The position numbers and the translations under genes are program-made. Shown in pieces: positions 43,428 to 52,904 of a DNA stretch of 64,000 bases. How positions within the stretch are numbered: the first letter of the stretch is position 1; each line of letters opens with the position of its first letter. Source of the stretch: Methanohalophilus euhalobius (GTDB lineage: Archaea; Halobacteriota; Methanosarcinia; Methanosarcinales; Methanosarcinaceae). The stretch is taken from NCBI RefSeq assembly GCF_900215215.1, contig NZ_OBDR01000003.1, positions 1 to 64,000 of the forward strand, read 5' to 3'. The notes beneath the pieces were generated by a model. That model was given only the letters and a program-made list of their open reading frames with translations. It did no database searches and was not told the DNA's origin.

Positions 43428-44615
43428 ATGGCAGTCGATGAAAAGGGCCAGGGAATCAATATTTTTTCGATTCCCGGCCTAAACATTGACCTCGAAGATT
43501 CAAACGGCTCTTTACAGTTAAATTCCCGGGGCCAGCTTAGATATGCCTGCTCACCTATCCTGAAAAAAATTAATGAAAGATTAAGGGAAGAAAAGCCCGT
43601 ACATATTGGCAAGGACAGGGTAATTGCTTCTACCTGGCTGCCTCCAATTCCGAGCGGCCCTTTTAAAAGACTCCTTAATGCTGAAGTACAGCATGCTTTG
43701 GGGAGACGAGTACCTGAAACTGTTTCTTTTGAGATCACACGACAATGCAAATGTAATTGTGACCATTGCGTTATAAGTGGTGGAGAGGAAGATCTTGACA
43801 CAGAAACTGTCAAGAAAACCATAGATGATGCTCTTGATATGGGTGCATTCATAATTATTTTTACCGAAGGAGATCCTCTTCTCAGGGAAGATATTTTTGA
43901 ATTAATAGAGTATGTCGACAAGGAACGTGCAATTGTCAATATGTACACACCTGGAACAGACATGAATCCTCAAACGGCAAGAAAGCTAAAGGAAGCGGGA
44001 TTGCATAATCTTTTAGTCAGTATATATTCCACCAATCCCGAAAAGCATAATGCGGTAAGAAGACTTGAGGGTGCATTTGATATGGCTACAGCTGCCATTA
44101 AATATGGACTTGATGCCGATTTATTAGTCACTATGTGCACCCATGCCTCCCCGAAAAATATGGATGAACTCCCACAACTCTATGCTCTTGCAACAGAGAT
44201 GGGAGTGAGCGAATTTTCAATCTGGGAAAGCGCTCCGAAAAAAAAGGGTGATGCTATTATCTCATCTGAGGACAGGGAAAAAGTCCTTGAAATGCACCAT
44301 AAGGCCAATTCCACAGAAACGGGCCCCAGAATATTTACCAATAGTTATTTTGAAGGTGAGATGCTGGGTTGCATGGCGGCTCAGCGCTGGATGCATATCT
44401 GCGTGGACGGATCGGTCAAGCCCTGCCCATATATCCCATTCAGTTTTGGCAACATACAGGACCAACAGTTAAGAGACATCTGGAAGAACATGAAAAAAGC
44501 CCCCCGATTTGAATCCGGGGATGTATTCTGCCAGATGCAGATGCCACAATATCTTGAACTTGTGGAAAAGATTCCAGATGGAACTGTCCCTCCCTATCCA
44601 TTTGACAAAATCTAA
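43428..44615 (+). CDS. Radical SAM/SPASM-type protein
   Basis: 395 aa from ATG 43428 (AAGGAG eight bases upstream). The cluster motif is CKCNCDHC near residue 108, preceded by VPETVSFEITRQ. Later motifs: FTEGDPLLREDI, NMYTPGTDMN and a C-terminal CVDGSVKPCPYIPFSFGNI, a SPASM-like auxiliary cluster region. N-terminal 90 residues are a separate small domain. The family resembles haem/cofactor-maturing radical SAM enzymes of methanogens, but no substrate can be named. It sits between aif2b and trpS. Confidence 0.85.
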   Translation: MAVDEKGQGINIFSIPGLNIDLEDSNGSLQLNSRGQLRYACSPILKKINERLREEKPVHIGKDRVIASTWLPPIPSGPFKRLLNAEVQHALGRRVPETVSFEITRQCKCNCDHCVISGGEEDLDTETVKKTIDDALDMGAFIIIFTEGDPLLREDIFELIEYVDKERAIVNMYTPGTDMNPQTARKLKEAGLHNLLVSIYSTNPEKHNAVRRLEGAFDMATAAIKYGLDADLLVTMCTHASPKNMDELPQLYALATEMGVSEFSIWESAPKKKGDAIISSEDREKVLEMHHKANSTETGPRIFTNSYFEGEMLGCMAAQRWMHICVDGSVKPCPYIPFSFGNIQDQQLRDIWKNMKKAPRFESGDVFCQMQMPQYLELVEKIPDGTVPPYPFDKI

Positions 44616-44663
44616 TAAATCATACCAATGACAAAATAAACCAGATTAATCTTGAGGATATGC

Positions 44664-45962
44664 ATGAATGTGAAACTAGATCCCTGGGGCTCGTCAAATA
44701 TCGACGACTATTCAAAATTGTTCGATGAATTTGGAATACAGCGTTTTGATGAACTTCTGTTCGGGATTGAGCAACCCAGCTCTTACATGAGAAGGAAGAT
44801 TATCTTTGGCCACAGAGATTATGACATGATAACCCGGGCCATGAACGACAATGACCCGTTTGCGGTAATGAGCGGGTTCATGCCTTCCGGAAAAGTCCAT
44901 CTTGGTGGAAAAATGGTCATGGACCAGATCGTCTGGCACCAGCAGATGGGCGGTGAGGCTTTTGTGGGTATTGCCGACAGGGAAGCATATTCAGTTAGGG
45001 GATATTCCTGGGAAAAATGTAAAAAAATTGGAATTGAAGAATATATCCTTAGCCTGATTGCCCTGGGATTTGAACCAGAGGGACATATTTATTTCCAGTC
45101 CCAATCCAAAAATGTAAAGGATCTGGCCTTTGAAATGGGTGTCAAGGCAAATTTCTCGGAACTCAGCGCCATATATGGTTTCAATGGACAGACCAATATA
45201 GCACATATGGTCAGTGCCCTCTCACAGAGTGCGGATATCCTCCAGCCCGAACTTGAAGAATTCGGCGGACCCAAGCCGACAGTTGTTCCTGCGGGGGCCG
45301 ATCAGGACCCGCACATGAGACTCACCCGGGGACTTGCCAACAAAATGAACATGTTCCTTATCGAAAAAAGGACGGATAAGAATAACGTGCCCTTTGTCAG
45401 TGTCCGAAGCAAGACCGCACCTGTTGATGCACTTGAAGAGGTTTCAGAGGCATTGCCCTGGGATACGAAACTGTTCGAGGGGCATGTAGATATCTTTGGC
45501 GTGGACGACCTGACCAAACTTAAGGAAATCACAATGGAAGTCGAAATGAATAACGGAGGATATGGATTCCTTCCACCGGCTTCGACCTATCATCGCTTTA
45601 TGTCCGGTTTGCAGGGGGGTAAGATGTCAAGCAGTGTACCTGACAGCCTGATTGCCCTTACCGATGATCCGGATGATGCCGCCCGCAAGGTTAAGAAGGC
45701 AAAGACGGGCGGGCGTATGACCCTGAAGGAACAAAAGGAACTCGGGGGACAGCCCGACGAATGTTCGGTCTATGAGTTACTCGTATTCCATCTTAGTGAC
45801 GACGACGGGGAACTGGCACAAATTCATTCCGAATGTTTGGATGGCAGTCGCATGTGCGGAAGTTGCAAGGGACTGGCAGCAGAACGTATGGCAGAATTCC
45901 TCAAAGACCATCAGGAAAAAAGGGAACTGGCACGCGAGAGACTTGAAGAATACGGACTCTGA
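44664..45962 (+). CDS. trpS: Tryptophanyl-tRNA synthetase
   Basis: 432 aa from ATG 44664. Class I signatures: the HIGH region appears as SGKVHLGGK near residue 80 and KMSSS as GGKMSSSVP near 325. [14 protein letters not shown] is the adenylate-binding part of archaeal/eukaryal TrpRS. A C-terminal segment with two Cys ([11 protein letters not shown]) is typical of the methanogen enzymes. pheS follows 18 bp on. Confidence 0.95.
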   Translation: MNVKLDPWGSSNIDDYSKLFDEFGIQRFDELLFGIEQPSSYMRRKIIFGHRDYDMITRAMNDNDPFAVMSGFMPSGKVHLGGKMVMDQIVWHQQMGGEAFVGIADREAYSVRGYSWEKCKKIGIEEYILSLIALGFEPEGHIYFQSQSKNVKDLAFEMGVKANFSELSAIYGFNGQTNIAHMVSALSQSADILQPELEEFGGPKPTVVPAGADQDPHMRLTRGLANKMNMFLIEKRTDKNNVPFVSVRSKTAPVDALEEVSEALPWDTKLFEGHVDIFGVDDLTKLKEITMEVEMNNGGYGFLPPASTYHRFMSGLQGGKMSSSVPDSLIALTDDPDDAARKVKKAKTGGRMTLKEQKELGGQPDECSVYELLVFHLSDDDGELAQIHSECLDGSRMCGSCKGLAAERMAEFLKDHQEKRELARERLEEYGL

Positions 45963-45980
45963 TACTTAAAGGGAGATACT

Positions 45981-47456
45981 ATGGAAAACCTCAATCTTAC
46001 ACTGAATGAAAAGGAAGTACTTCTCTTCCTCGAAAAAAAAGGTACTGCAAGTCCCGCAGATATAGCCGATGGAACATCCCTGAAAATAGAGAATGCTACA
46101 CAGGCCTCTTTTTTGCTTGAAGAAAAGGGTCTTGCAGAAGTTAAGGATGAAGTATCGGAAAAATATCGCCTCAGTGCAGAGGGTGTGCAATATGCACAAA
46201 AGGGCCTCCCCGAGAGACAGGTGCTCAACAGGATTGACGGCCCCACTTCCATAAAGGACCTGCAGGAAATGCTTTCCCCCCAGATGGTGGGAATTGCAAC
46301 CGGATGGCTCAAGAGAAAAGGCTGGGCATCTGTTGAGAAAGGGAATATCATACCCGCAGCAGATGTATGCGAAACCGATGACGAGATCGCCCTGGCAAAA
46401 CTCGGTGAGACGGCAGTTCCCCTTGAAGAAACCGGAATTGACCAGAAGGTTATGAAAGACCTGGTCAAACGCAAACTGGTAGAAAAAGAAGAAACCAAAA
46501 GCCGTACTATCACAATTTCAGCCGAGGGCCAAAAAATCGCTGCATCCGGTCTAGAACTTACCGAAGATATCACCCAGCTGACCTCCCGGATGCTCAAGAG
46601 CGGGGAATGGAAAAACAAGACATTTCGCTCCTACAATATCGATAAACCGCCAAAGAAAGTTTTTGCAGCAAAGGTCCATCCCTACCAGCGCCTGATAGAC
46701 CAGATGCGCCAGATATTCCTGGAAATGGGATTCACTGAAATCAAGGGAGATATTATACAGAGCTCCTTCTGGAACTTTGATGCCCTTTTCCAGCCACAGG
46801 ACCATCCTGCCCGGGAAATGCAGGATACATTCCATCTGGAATCCCGTTCACAGTTGCCGGATGAATACGTGGAAACGGTATGTTCCATGCATGAAAAGGG
46901 CGGTGACATTGAATCCAGGGGATGGGGCGGCAAATGGGATAGTGATGTCGCAAAACGCAACGTATTGCGCACGCATACCACCTCGGTCAGTATCAAACAC
47001 CTGGCAGATAATCCCGAACCACCGGTCAAAGCTTTCTGTATAGACAGGGCCTATCGCCGGGAAACAATTGACCCCACACATACCCCGGAATTCGAGCAGC
47101 TGGAAGGCGTGGTAATGGACAGGAACATGTCCTTTGCCAACCTGCTGGGATGCCTGAAGGAATTCTATCACAGGATGGGATTCGAGAACGTCAGGTTCAG
47201 GCCCGGGTACTTCCCCTATACCGAACCCAGTGTCGAACCCGAGGTATATATTGAGGAGCTTGGATGGGTTGAACTCGGCGGTGCCGGAATATTCAGAAAA
47301 GAGGTCACTGAACCTCTCGGCATCAAAGAACCGGTTTTGGCATGGGGTCTGGGTGTCAGCCGCCTGGCAATGCTGAGATTGGGTTTGAAGGACCTGCGTG
47401 AATTATACCAGTCCGACATTGAGTGGTTGCGCAAAAGCCCTGTCTGCAAACTCTGA
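45981..47456 (+). CDS. pheS: Phenylalanyl-tRNA synthetase alpha subunit
   Basis: 491 aa. N-terminal winged-helix DNA-binding-like repeats ([23 protein letters not shown]), then the class II core with motif 2 ([19 protein letters not shown]) and motif 3 ([21 protein letters not shown]). The beta subunit gene is not in the window. It ends the housekeeping run; accessory DNA begins about 90 bp later. Confidence 0.96.
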   Translation: MENLNLTLNEKEVLLFLEKKGTASPADIADGTSLKIENATQASFLLEEKGLAEVKDEVSEKYRLSAEGVQYAQKGLPERQVLNRIDGPTSIKDLQEMLSPQMVGIATGWLKRKGWASVEKGNIIPAADVCETDDEIALAKLGETAVPLEETGIDQKVMKDLVKRKLVEKEETKSRTITISAEGQKIAASGLELTEDITQLTSRMLKSGEWKNKTFRSYNIDKPPKKVFAAKVHPYQRLIDQMRQIFLEMGFTEIKGDIIQSSFWNFDALFQPQDHPAREMQDTFHLESRSQLPDEYVETVCSMHEKGGDIESRGWGGKWDSDVAKRNVLRTHTTSVSIKHLADNPEPPVKAFCIDRAYRRETIDPTHTPEFEQLEGVVMDRNMSFANLLGCLKEFYHRMGFENVRFRPGYFPYTEPSVEPEVYIEELGWVELGGAGIFRKEVTEPLGIKEPVLAWGLGVSRLAMLRLGLKDLRELYQSDIEWLRKSPVCKL

Positions 47457-47544
47457 TTCAAAGCAGTCGGGCCAGCAGTGACTTCCTGTGAAGAGAGATA
47501 AAGCAAAAGTCAATTATCTCAGATATTTCATTGATCTTATTTAA

Positions 47545-48144
47545 AAAATAGATTTTAAAAATAAGTTTCTTTGCTTGGACAGAGAGTTCTATTTAGTAGA
47601 TGTCTTTGAGTTTTTGCAAGATAAAGAAAATCCTCATATTACTCCAGTCGTAAGAAGAGGAAACAATATCAAGCAGATGTTTATCGGGAGAAAAGCAAGG
47701 TCTGCTGAATATGTAATGAAGAATGCTCAAAGACAAGAAGTTCAGCTGGATATTGTAATTGATGTGAAGTATCTGAAAGGTAAAAGAGGAAAATATGAAT
47801 GTGAAAACCTTGGGTTTGTTGTTTATGGAGTTAAGTGGTCTCCAAGGAAGGTTAGTAACGTCTACAAAAGACGGTTTGCTATCGAATCATCTTACAGGAT
47901 GAGAAATATTGTTAAACCAAGGACATCAACAAAAGATGTAACTTTCAGATATTTCTTTACAATAATATGATTCCTGCTCAGAAATGTATGGCTATATCTC
48001 CAGAAAAAGCATTTTACCAGAGTGAAACAAGGTCCTCCTACTATCAATGAGGATATGTTCAGGTTCGATAAATTCTTTCTCTTGATAGAGGATTGGCTTA
48101 GGAGAAAGTTGAGGATTCGAGTAGTAGTGGAGTGTTTGAGGTGA
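47545..48144 (+). pseudogene. Transposase fragment (ISH3/IS4-like C-terminal part)
   Basis: An open run of 200 codons interrupted by one TGA at 47968-47970. It has no N-terminal catalytic region. It contains LDREFYLVDVFEFLQ (the second catalytic Asp region of DDE transposases), then YKRRFAIESSYRMRN (the YREK-like Glu region), and after the TGA LLRNVWLYLQKK and FLLIEDWLRRKL. The TGA falls where relatives usually have a bulky residue. The piece starts at a stop codon 90 bp after pheS and marks the start of an accessory patch. Confidence 0.8.
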
Positions 48145-48281
48145 TATAATCGATTAAATACAAAAAAAGGAAAAATTAGTGAACTACTGAATTTTTATGG
48201 CCATTTCATTTGTCTGTCCTTTGCAAGATTCATGGCATTGGCAGAAAGTATTTATTATGTGACATAGTTAGAACATAATGC

Positions 48282-48352
48282 AACATCATAACGATGTTAG
48301 TGGGGTTCAGCCAGTCTTGACGGAATAACTGAACCCCATGCCCGGAGGCATG
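48282..48352 (+). ncRNA. Possible structured RNA or element end: three adjacent hairpins
   Basis: Hairpin 1 pairs AACATC (48282-48287) with GATGTT (48293-48298). Hairpin 2 is a perfect 9-bp stem, GGGGTTCAG (48302-48310) with CTGAACCCC (48329-48337), around an 18-nt loop. Hairpin 3 pairs ATGCC with GGCAT (48338-48342, 48347-48351) over a CGGA tetraloop. All three abut with almost no spacer and sit 75 bp upstream of the secreted-protein gene. No known RNA family is recognised. It could also be the end of a mobile element. Confidence 0.4.
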
Positions 48353-48391
48353 ATTATGTTGGCTTTGAGGATACTTAAAGTTTGGCTTATC

Positions 48392-48403
48392 TTGCCTCTG
48401 GAG
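48392..48403 (+). repeat. 12-bp direct repeat, left copy
   Basis: TTGCCTCTGGAG, identical at 49427-49438. The two copies flank the secreted-protein and small-membrane-protein genes, and the right copy lies at the point where the DUF362 coding sequence is cut. It may be a target duplication or a recombination scar. Confidence 0.45.
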
Positions 48404-48425
48404 AATGAAATTGAGGTAAGAAGAA

Positions 48426-49153
48426 ATGAAGAATGGTAAAGGTATAAGAATAGGCTCACTTTTCATGGCGATGCTTATTTTGAGTATGGCTTTTGTTCCT
48501 GGTGTGATGGCACAAGCTGAAATGTCAGAAAAAGATGAATATGTTAATACAATAGACATTACAGATGAAGTATCATTGTCTAAAGAAGAAATTGTACAAA
48601 AATCAAAAAATATTAAAGTACTAAAAGAAACTGAATACGAAAAAATTGTATCAATCAATGCAGATGATGGGTCAGTTGCATATGCGATTTCTTGGGCAGA
48701 TGACAAGAATCCTAAAAGAACTAATTTTGCATTTGTAAACAAGAGCGAGCTGAAATCTGTTAAAAAATTATCCTCGGAGCAATTCAACGATGATTTATTA
48801 GTTGCCTCCACAATCTCAGCAGCAAGATCTGAATTTGGAATGGAAGTTATGTGGAATCATATGGAGATGAATTGACAGGCGGTGTTCATATATATTTCTC
48901 CCCTCGTGATGCATCATATGTTGCGAATGTGGGTTCCGTTTGTGCAGGAGCTTTGGCATCTTCACTAGATGGAGTACTTCCATTTGCTGATATAATAGCT
49001 GCAGTGCTGGTTATTGCAATACAGACGGTATATTGGTCAGAACAAAATTCAGATGAGAGCCTGGATGTTAAAATACCTTATGCAGACGCACTTAGTTATC
49101 CCACATTAGGATTCGGTTATGTTAAAATAGGTTCTAATTGGTATAAGATTTAA
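48426..49153 (+). pseudogene. Secreted protein, split by a one-base deletion
   Basis: The first frame (48426-48875) has a clear signal peptide (residues 8-30, MAMLILSMAFVPGVMAQ). The second (from 48851) begins in VESYGDELTGGVHIYFSP. Adding one A near 48839 gives continuous FGNGSYVESYGDEL and a protein of about 242 aa. After a GGVHIYFSPRDA motif comes a long hydrophobic hairpin (YVANVGSVCAGALASSL, ADIIAAVLVIAIQTVYW). This resembles secreted bacteriocin-like proteins with a membrane-inserting hairpin, but the family is not certain. The following gene is a tiny membrane protein. Confidence 0.6.
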
Positions 49154-49206
49154 ATAAAGTAACTTGGCTGATTTTCAAATCAGCCTATTTAATTTTGGTG
49201 ATACAT

Positions 49207-49389
49207 ATGAAGAACACTAAATTATGGGGTATTCTACTTCAATCTTTTGTATTAATTGCAATGATTTTTTTCAGTATTTTTTTGCCACGATATGAAAATG
49301 TAACTTTTCTTGCTGTTTGGATCGGTTTTTTTTGTGGAAGTCTCTTTAGATATGCTAGTTACTATCGAAAAACAGGCAAATATTATTAA
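49207..49389 (+). CDS. Small two-helix membrane protein, possible immunity protein
   Basis: 60 aa from ATG 49207, with GGTGAT just upstream. Two membrane helices (residues 6-25 and 33-50) and a basic tail SYYRKTGKYY. It lies 50 bp after the secreted protein on the same strand. Small membrane proteins beside secreted toxins often give self-immunity; here that is inference. It lies opposite the meaningless read-through tail of the DUF362 gene. Confidence 0.55.
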   Translation: MKNTKLWGILLQSFVLIAMIFFSIFLPRYENVTFLAVWIGFFCGSLFRYASYYRKTGKYY

Positions 49390-50085
49390 CCTTTTGACTT
49401 TAAAATTTTTATAATTGGTAATAAGTTTGCCTCTGGAGGGACCATCCCCCTCCATTCCCACAACCGCATCAATAAGTGATAGTTGTGGAGTTGCCACATT
49501 GTAAATATCCAGGAGAATTTCACTAAATATCAGAGGGTCAGCCATCATATGTGCTTCCTTCCTGATGCGCAGCGGAACAGCACCGAACATATTTTTCACT
49601 GCACCTGTCATCGTTGTGAGTTCATGGGTCTTGAGTTTGGGCAGGTTAATGATATAATCAGCATCCAATACGCTGTCACTCACATAGATCTCATCCAAAC
49701 GCAGGGGGTTTTCAGGTTTTACTTTACTAAAACCTGCAGTCTGGAAATTTACAACTTCACCCCCACCCTCCAGAGCAGCCTGCTTTATACCGGATTTCTC
49801 GAGTGCTTGTGCGGTTGCTCCGGCAGATGTAATACCGGCACAATCCCCTACAACAGGATGAGCACCCGCTTCCTTTACAATTTCACATACGGCACGGACA
49901 AGAGAGGGATGGGTCGTAGCTGCATCTTCTGGTTCCCGGGCAGTAAGCACATTGGGTTTAATCAAGATGCGCATACCTGCTTTGATTTCATCAAAACAAC
50001 CAAGCAGGTCGATTGCTTCCCTGACTGCCTGTTTGGAGGTGGAATAATCCATACAGCGAACTAATGCTACCCGGTTATGACTCAT
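49252..50085 (-). pseudogene. DUF362 protein, 3' end lost
   Basis: The first 218 residues are a good DUF362 protein: ILIKPNVLTAREPEDAATTHPSLVRAV, VVGDCAGITSAGATAQALE, YIINLPKLKTHELTTMTGAVKNMFG and LIDAVVGMEGDGPSRG. Relatives continue for well over 100 residues after GPSRG, but here the frame runs into AT-rich accessory DNA and ends in an unrelated basic tail. The cut coincides with the 12-bp repeat at 49427-49438. The missing 3' part is not found on the far side, so material was lost as well as inserted. Relatives act in Fe-S or cofactor-linked roles not well defined. Confidence 0.8.
49427..49438 (+). repeat. 12-bp direct repeat, right copy
   Basis: TTGCCTCTGGAG, the second copy of the repeat at 48392-48403. 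On the minus strand it encodes the PSRG of GDGPSRG in the DUF362 protein, and homology to that family stops here. Confidence 0.45.
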
Positions 50086-50096
50086 TGTAGGAATTA

Positions 50097-50666
50097 TCAG
50101 GAAAAGTGCTTAAAAGATTTATGGGACTTGTGCTTATTACTTTTTATTCCCTCGACTATGCCCATGATATAGGCAGGGATTGCTCCCATAGCCGTACATG
50201 TTTCACAGGAAGTACCCCCACTACTTATATCAAGATGATTGGGGGCCTGTTTTATAATTGATTTTGGCAATCCTTTCCTGCCAAGTCCAACGAGGAAGAG
50301 GTAGGAATCATGATGCAATATTCCCTGTGCAGCATCCATAGCTGTCATTCGTTTTGATTCGTCTGCTCTGGAAGTGGTTGCAACAGGTTTGCCAAAATGT
50401 GCCGGAAAACCTTTTTTTGGAAGGTCCTGTACAAAAAAATGATGGTCTTCATTGAGCTGTTGCAGATAGGCGCCTGATTCCCCTATTGTTGTCTTTTCCA
50501 CAACATACTTCACAAGTTCATCTTTTTCCATATCAAAAGGAAAATCAAAAAGGGCAAGGCTAAAACCAAATATCTTGCAAATCGGGGCTGCCCGTGCAAT
50601 AGCCCTATAATGGGCATCAAGGACCTTTATACGATCATAAGTATTGACAATTCCAAGGGTCTGCAT
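50097..50666 (-). CDS. DUF531 family protein (SPOUT-like)
   Basis: 189 aa. Opening MQTLGIVNTYDRIKVLDAHYRAIARA and the motif DSYLFLVGLGRKGLPKSII..HLDISSGGTSCETCTAMGAIPAYIMGIV fit DUF531, an archaeal family thought to have a SPOUT methyltransferase fold. Function unknown. The start at 50666 has a strong GGAGGAG site, and that site plus start region is duplicated 72 bp upstream. It follows the GNAT gene and precedes the broken DUF362 gene. Confidence 0.88.
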   Translation of the reverse strand: MQTLGIVNTYDRIKVLDAHYRAIARAAPICKIFGFSLALFDFPFDMEKDELVKYVVEKTTIGESGAYLQQLNEDHHFFVQDLPKKGFPAHFGKPVATTSRADESKRMTAMDAAQGILHHDSYLFLVGLGRKGLPKSIIKQAPNHLDISSGGTSCETCTAMGAIPAYIMGIVEGIKSNKHKSHKSFKHFS

Positions 50667-50768
50667 ATTATTCTCTCCTCCACACCATCACGTGCTATAT
50701 ATCATTATGCTAAAATGTGCGGGTCCTGGGGTCTGCATATTATTCTCTCCTCCACACCATCACGTGCT
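50657..50768. repeat. 40-bp direct repeats, 72-bp period (duplicated initiation region)
   Basis: Positions 50657-50696 and 50729-50768 are identical over 40 bp. Each copy holds the last codons of the GNAT gene, the GGAGGAG ribosome binding site and the ATGCAGACC start of DUF531 (minus strand). The 72-bp tandem duplication therefore gives two initiation sites in series. It is a sharp, recent-looking duplication with no changes inside the repeat. Confidence 0.9.
50688..50738 (-). other. Short leader open frame made by the duplication
   Basis: From the upstream copy of the start codon (50738) a 16-codon frame reads MQTPGPAHFSIMIYST and ends at TGA (50688), just before the downstream ribosome binding site. 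It has an excellent GGAGGAG site, so ribosomes should start here before the real DUF531 start. The product itself is probably meaningless. Confidence 0.5.
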
Positions 50769-51168
50769 GGCTGCAATTTTCCAGATATTCACAACATGCA
50801 CAATCATCCCACAATTCTTCTCTGGAGGGAATGATTACTTCAATAAAACCTGATTTCCTGAAAAAGGATGGTGCTGTGGTTCTTGCATATACTGCATTTC
50901 CCGATGAGAAATTCAGGGCATTGGAGACCAGCAAAGCACCTATTCCCTTTTTCCTGAATGAAGGGTGTACTGCAACACTATGCACCTCCTCAACGTTATC
51001 CCTTACAAATGCTACTGTGCCCACTATCTTATCATCAACTCTTGCCAGCAGAAAATTCCCTGTATCCAGATCTTCCCCATCGAGAAAATAGGTAGATAGC
51101 AACGAGTCTATAGCTGTCCTATCATCCGCAGCTGCCTGACATATTGTAATGTCCTCTGTAAGATGCAT
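50740..51168 (-). CDS. GNAT-family N-acetyltransferase
   Basis: 142 aa. Acetyl-CoA loop region VHSVAVHPSFRKKGIGALLVSNAL (Rx2GxG/A-like RKKGIG) and the closing FFRKSGFIEV. It has a Cys cluster at the C-terminus, DDCACCEYLENCSQH, seen in archaeal ArgA/NAT-like proteins. The substrate is unknown. The stop overlaps the duplicated leader region. Co-directional with DUF531. Confidence 0.88.
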   Translation of the reverse strand: MHLTEDITICQAAADDRTAIDSLLSTYFLDGEDLDTGNFLLARVDDKIVGTVAFVRDNVEEVHSVAVHPSFRKKGIGALLVSNALNFSSGNAVYARTTAPSFFRKSGFIEVIIPSREELWDDCACCEYLENCSQHVMVWRRE

Positions 51169-51318
51169 GATCTCTGAATCCTGTCCCTGAGGAGAGGGGT
51201 TTTATATAAATAGGTGTTGCAGATACCAGCCGCCAGTTATAAATATAAATCCATTTATTCCTGCCTTCAATCTTTCTTCCATCCAGGAAGACGATTCTTC
51301 TCATTATCGGGGTGAAAT

Positions 51319-51891
51319 ATGTTAGAAATACTCAAGAAATCCCTGAAAAAAGCCCCTATTGTAAAACGAGGTAAATATTCCTATTTCATACATCCGATTA
51401 CAGATGGTGTACCTGCAATAGATCCCAGACTGCTTGATGAGATCAGTGACTACATCATAGAGTACTGCGATATGAACGTCGACAGGATCCTGTCTATTGA
51501 AGCGATGGGAATTCCCCTTGCAACAGCAATATCCCTGAAAACAGGCATCCCATTTTCTATCGTGCGCAAAAGGCAATACCAATTGCCCGGTGAAATAAGG
51601 ATATCCCAGAGCACAGGATATTCTAAAGGTGAACTTTATATAAACGGCGTTGAAAAAGGTGAACGTATACTGCTTGTTGATGACGTAATCAGCACAGGAG
51701 GTACCCTGCGCTTTCTGGTAAAGGCCCTGGAAGAAAAAGGAGTTACTATAAGCGATATAGTAGTTATTATAGGTAGGGGAGATGGTGTACAGCAACTTGC
51801 AGGACAAGGAATAAGGGTCAAAACACTTGTAGATATAGCTGTGAATGAGGACGGGGTTTCAATACTGGAGGACACCGGTGAAACTAATTGA
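51319..51891 (+). CDS. hpt: Hypoxanthine/guanine phosphoribosyltransferase (archaeal type)
   Basis: 190 aa. The PRPP-binding motif is [12 protein letters not shown]; the N-terminal [20 protein letters not shown] and the loop [29 protein letters not shown] are typical of archaeal Hpt/Apt-like enzymes for purine salvage. Start ATG 51319 with GGGGTGAAAT upstream. It overlaps dph2 by 14 bp. Confidence 0.92.
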   Translation: MLEILKKSLKKAPIVKRGKYSYFIHPITDGVPAIDPRLLDEISDYIIEYCDMNVDRILSIEAMGIPLATAISLKTGIPFSIVRKRQYQLPGEIRISQSTGYSKGELYINGVEKGERILLVDDVISTGGTLRFLVKALEEKGVTISDIVVIIGRGDGVQQLAGQGIRVKTLVDIAVNEDGVSILEDTGETN

Positions 51892-52861
51892 GAATTTTGA
51901 CATTGACCTGGAATCCATTGTTAATATGATTGTTCAGGAAAAAGCCACAAAGGTCGGCCTCCAGCTGCCTGAAGGCTTCAAACGCCAGGCAATGAAGATC
52001 GCGGGATATATAGAGGATAATACCGATGCAGAAACTCTCATTTCAGGCAACCCCTGTTATGGGGCATGTGATCTTGATATACAACTTGTCAAAGATACCG
52101 ATCTTGTATTCCACTTCGGCCATTCCAGGCTTGAACCTTTTGAAAATGTAGTTTATATTGAAGCACCCTCACACCTCGATATAAGTAATGTGGTTTTTCA
52201 GGCTGCAGACAAACTTAAAGGAAAAAGGATAGGCCTCCTTACGACTGTACAGCACGTGCATAAACTGGAAGAAGTCAGGAAAATCCTTGAAAAAAAAGGA
52301 TTCGAAACCATTATCGGAAAAGGAGATGGAAGGATCGTGCATCCGGGACAGGTACTTGGCTGCAATTTTTCAGCTGCATATGACATAACCTGTGAAGAAT
52401 ACCTGTATATTGGCGGCGGGAAGTTTCATCCGCTGGGTATAGCCCTTTCAACAGGCAAACCCATACTCTGTGCGAATCCGTTTACTTCATCCGTAGAGTA
52501 CATCGACCTCAAGCAAATCATGAAACAGAGATATGCAGCAATTGCAAAAACCATGGAAGGAAAGAGGTTCTGTATACTGGTGTCCACTAAACCCGGTCAG
52601 GAAAGAATGGAACTTGCCAGGAATATAAGGGACATTGCCAGGGAAAAAGGAAAAGAGGCATCAATTGTAACAATGGATCTCATAACACCCGACCAGCTCC
52701 TGCAATTCCAGGCGGATGCATATGTCAATACTGCATGTCCCAGGATTGCAATCGACGAGGCAGGGAGATTCCCGGCCCCCATGTTAACTCCCCCTGAATT
52801 TGAGATCGTACTGGGGATACGTGAATGGGAAGAACTGGTTTTTGATGAGATAAGGGAATGA
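51878..52861 (+). CDS. dph2: Diphthamide biosynthesis radical enzyme Dph2
   Basis: 327 aa from a GTG start at 51878, chosen because GGAGG lies 8-12 bases upstream inside hpt. Three widely spaced Cys bind the atypical [4Fe-4S] cluster: [20 protein letters not shown] and [11 protein letters not shown]. It makes the 3-amino-3-carboxypropyl group on His of aEF2. The solo tnpB element begins within 15-40 bp of its stop, separating it from the methyltransferase-csl4 run. Confidence 0.95.
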   Translation: MKLIENFDIDLESIVNMIVQEKATKVGLQLPEGFKRQAMKIAGYIEDNTDAETLISGNPCYGACDLDIQLVKDTDLVFHFGHSRLEPFENVVYIEAPSHLDISNVVFQAADKLKGKRIGLLTTVQHVHKLEEVRKILEKKGFETIIGKGDGRIVHPGQVLGCNFSAAYDITCEEYLYIGGGKFHPLGIALSTGKPILCANPFTSSVEYIDLKQIMKQRYAAIAKTMEGKRFCILVSTKPGQERMELARNIRDIAREKGKEASIVTMDLITPDQLLQFQADAYVNTACPRIAIDEAGRFPAPMLTPPEFEIVLGIREWEELVFDEIRE

Positions 52862-52872
52862 TAGGTCAACTA

Positions 52873-52892
52873 CCCCTCCCTGCCGGAAGGGG
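52873..52892. repeat. Right-end hairpin of the solo tnpB element
   Basis: CCCCT..AGGGG around CCCTGCCGGA, 12 bp from the tnpB stop. The match to the hairpins at 54094-54113 and 773-793 places it as an IS200/IS605-like end. The guide (omega) RNA of TnpB normally comes from this 3' region; its scaffold would overlap the end of tnpB. Confidence 0.6.
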
Positions 52893-52904
52893 CTTGTAAG
52901 TAAA

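Noticed and set aside
48230-48811. 193-codon minus-strand open frame over the hairpins and the secreted gene
   Set aside because: It runs through the perfect hairpins and opposite a signal peptide, and its sequence is low-complexity Ser/Ile/Phe; a shadow.
50657-50768. Two 40-bp repeats as a mini CRISPR
   Set aside because: Only two copies, they contain coding sequence and a ribosome binding site of flanking genes, and no cas genes are nearby; it is a tandem duplication.
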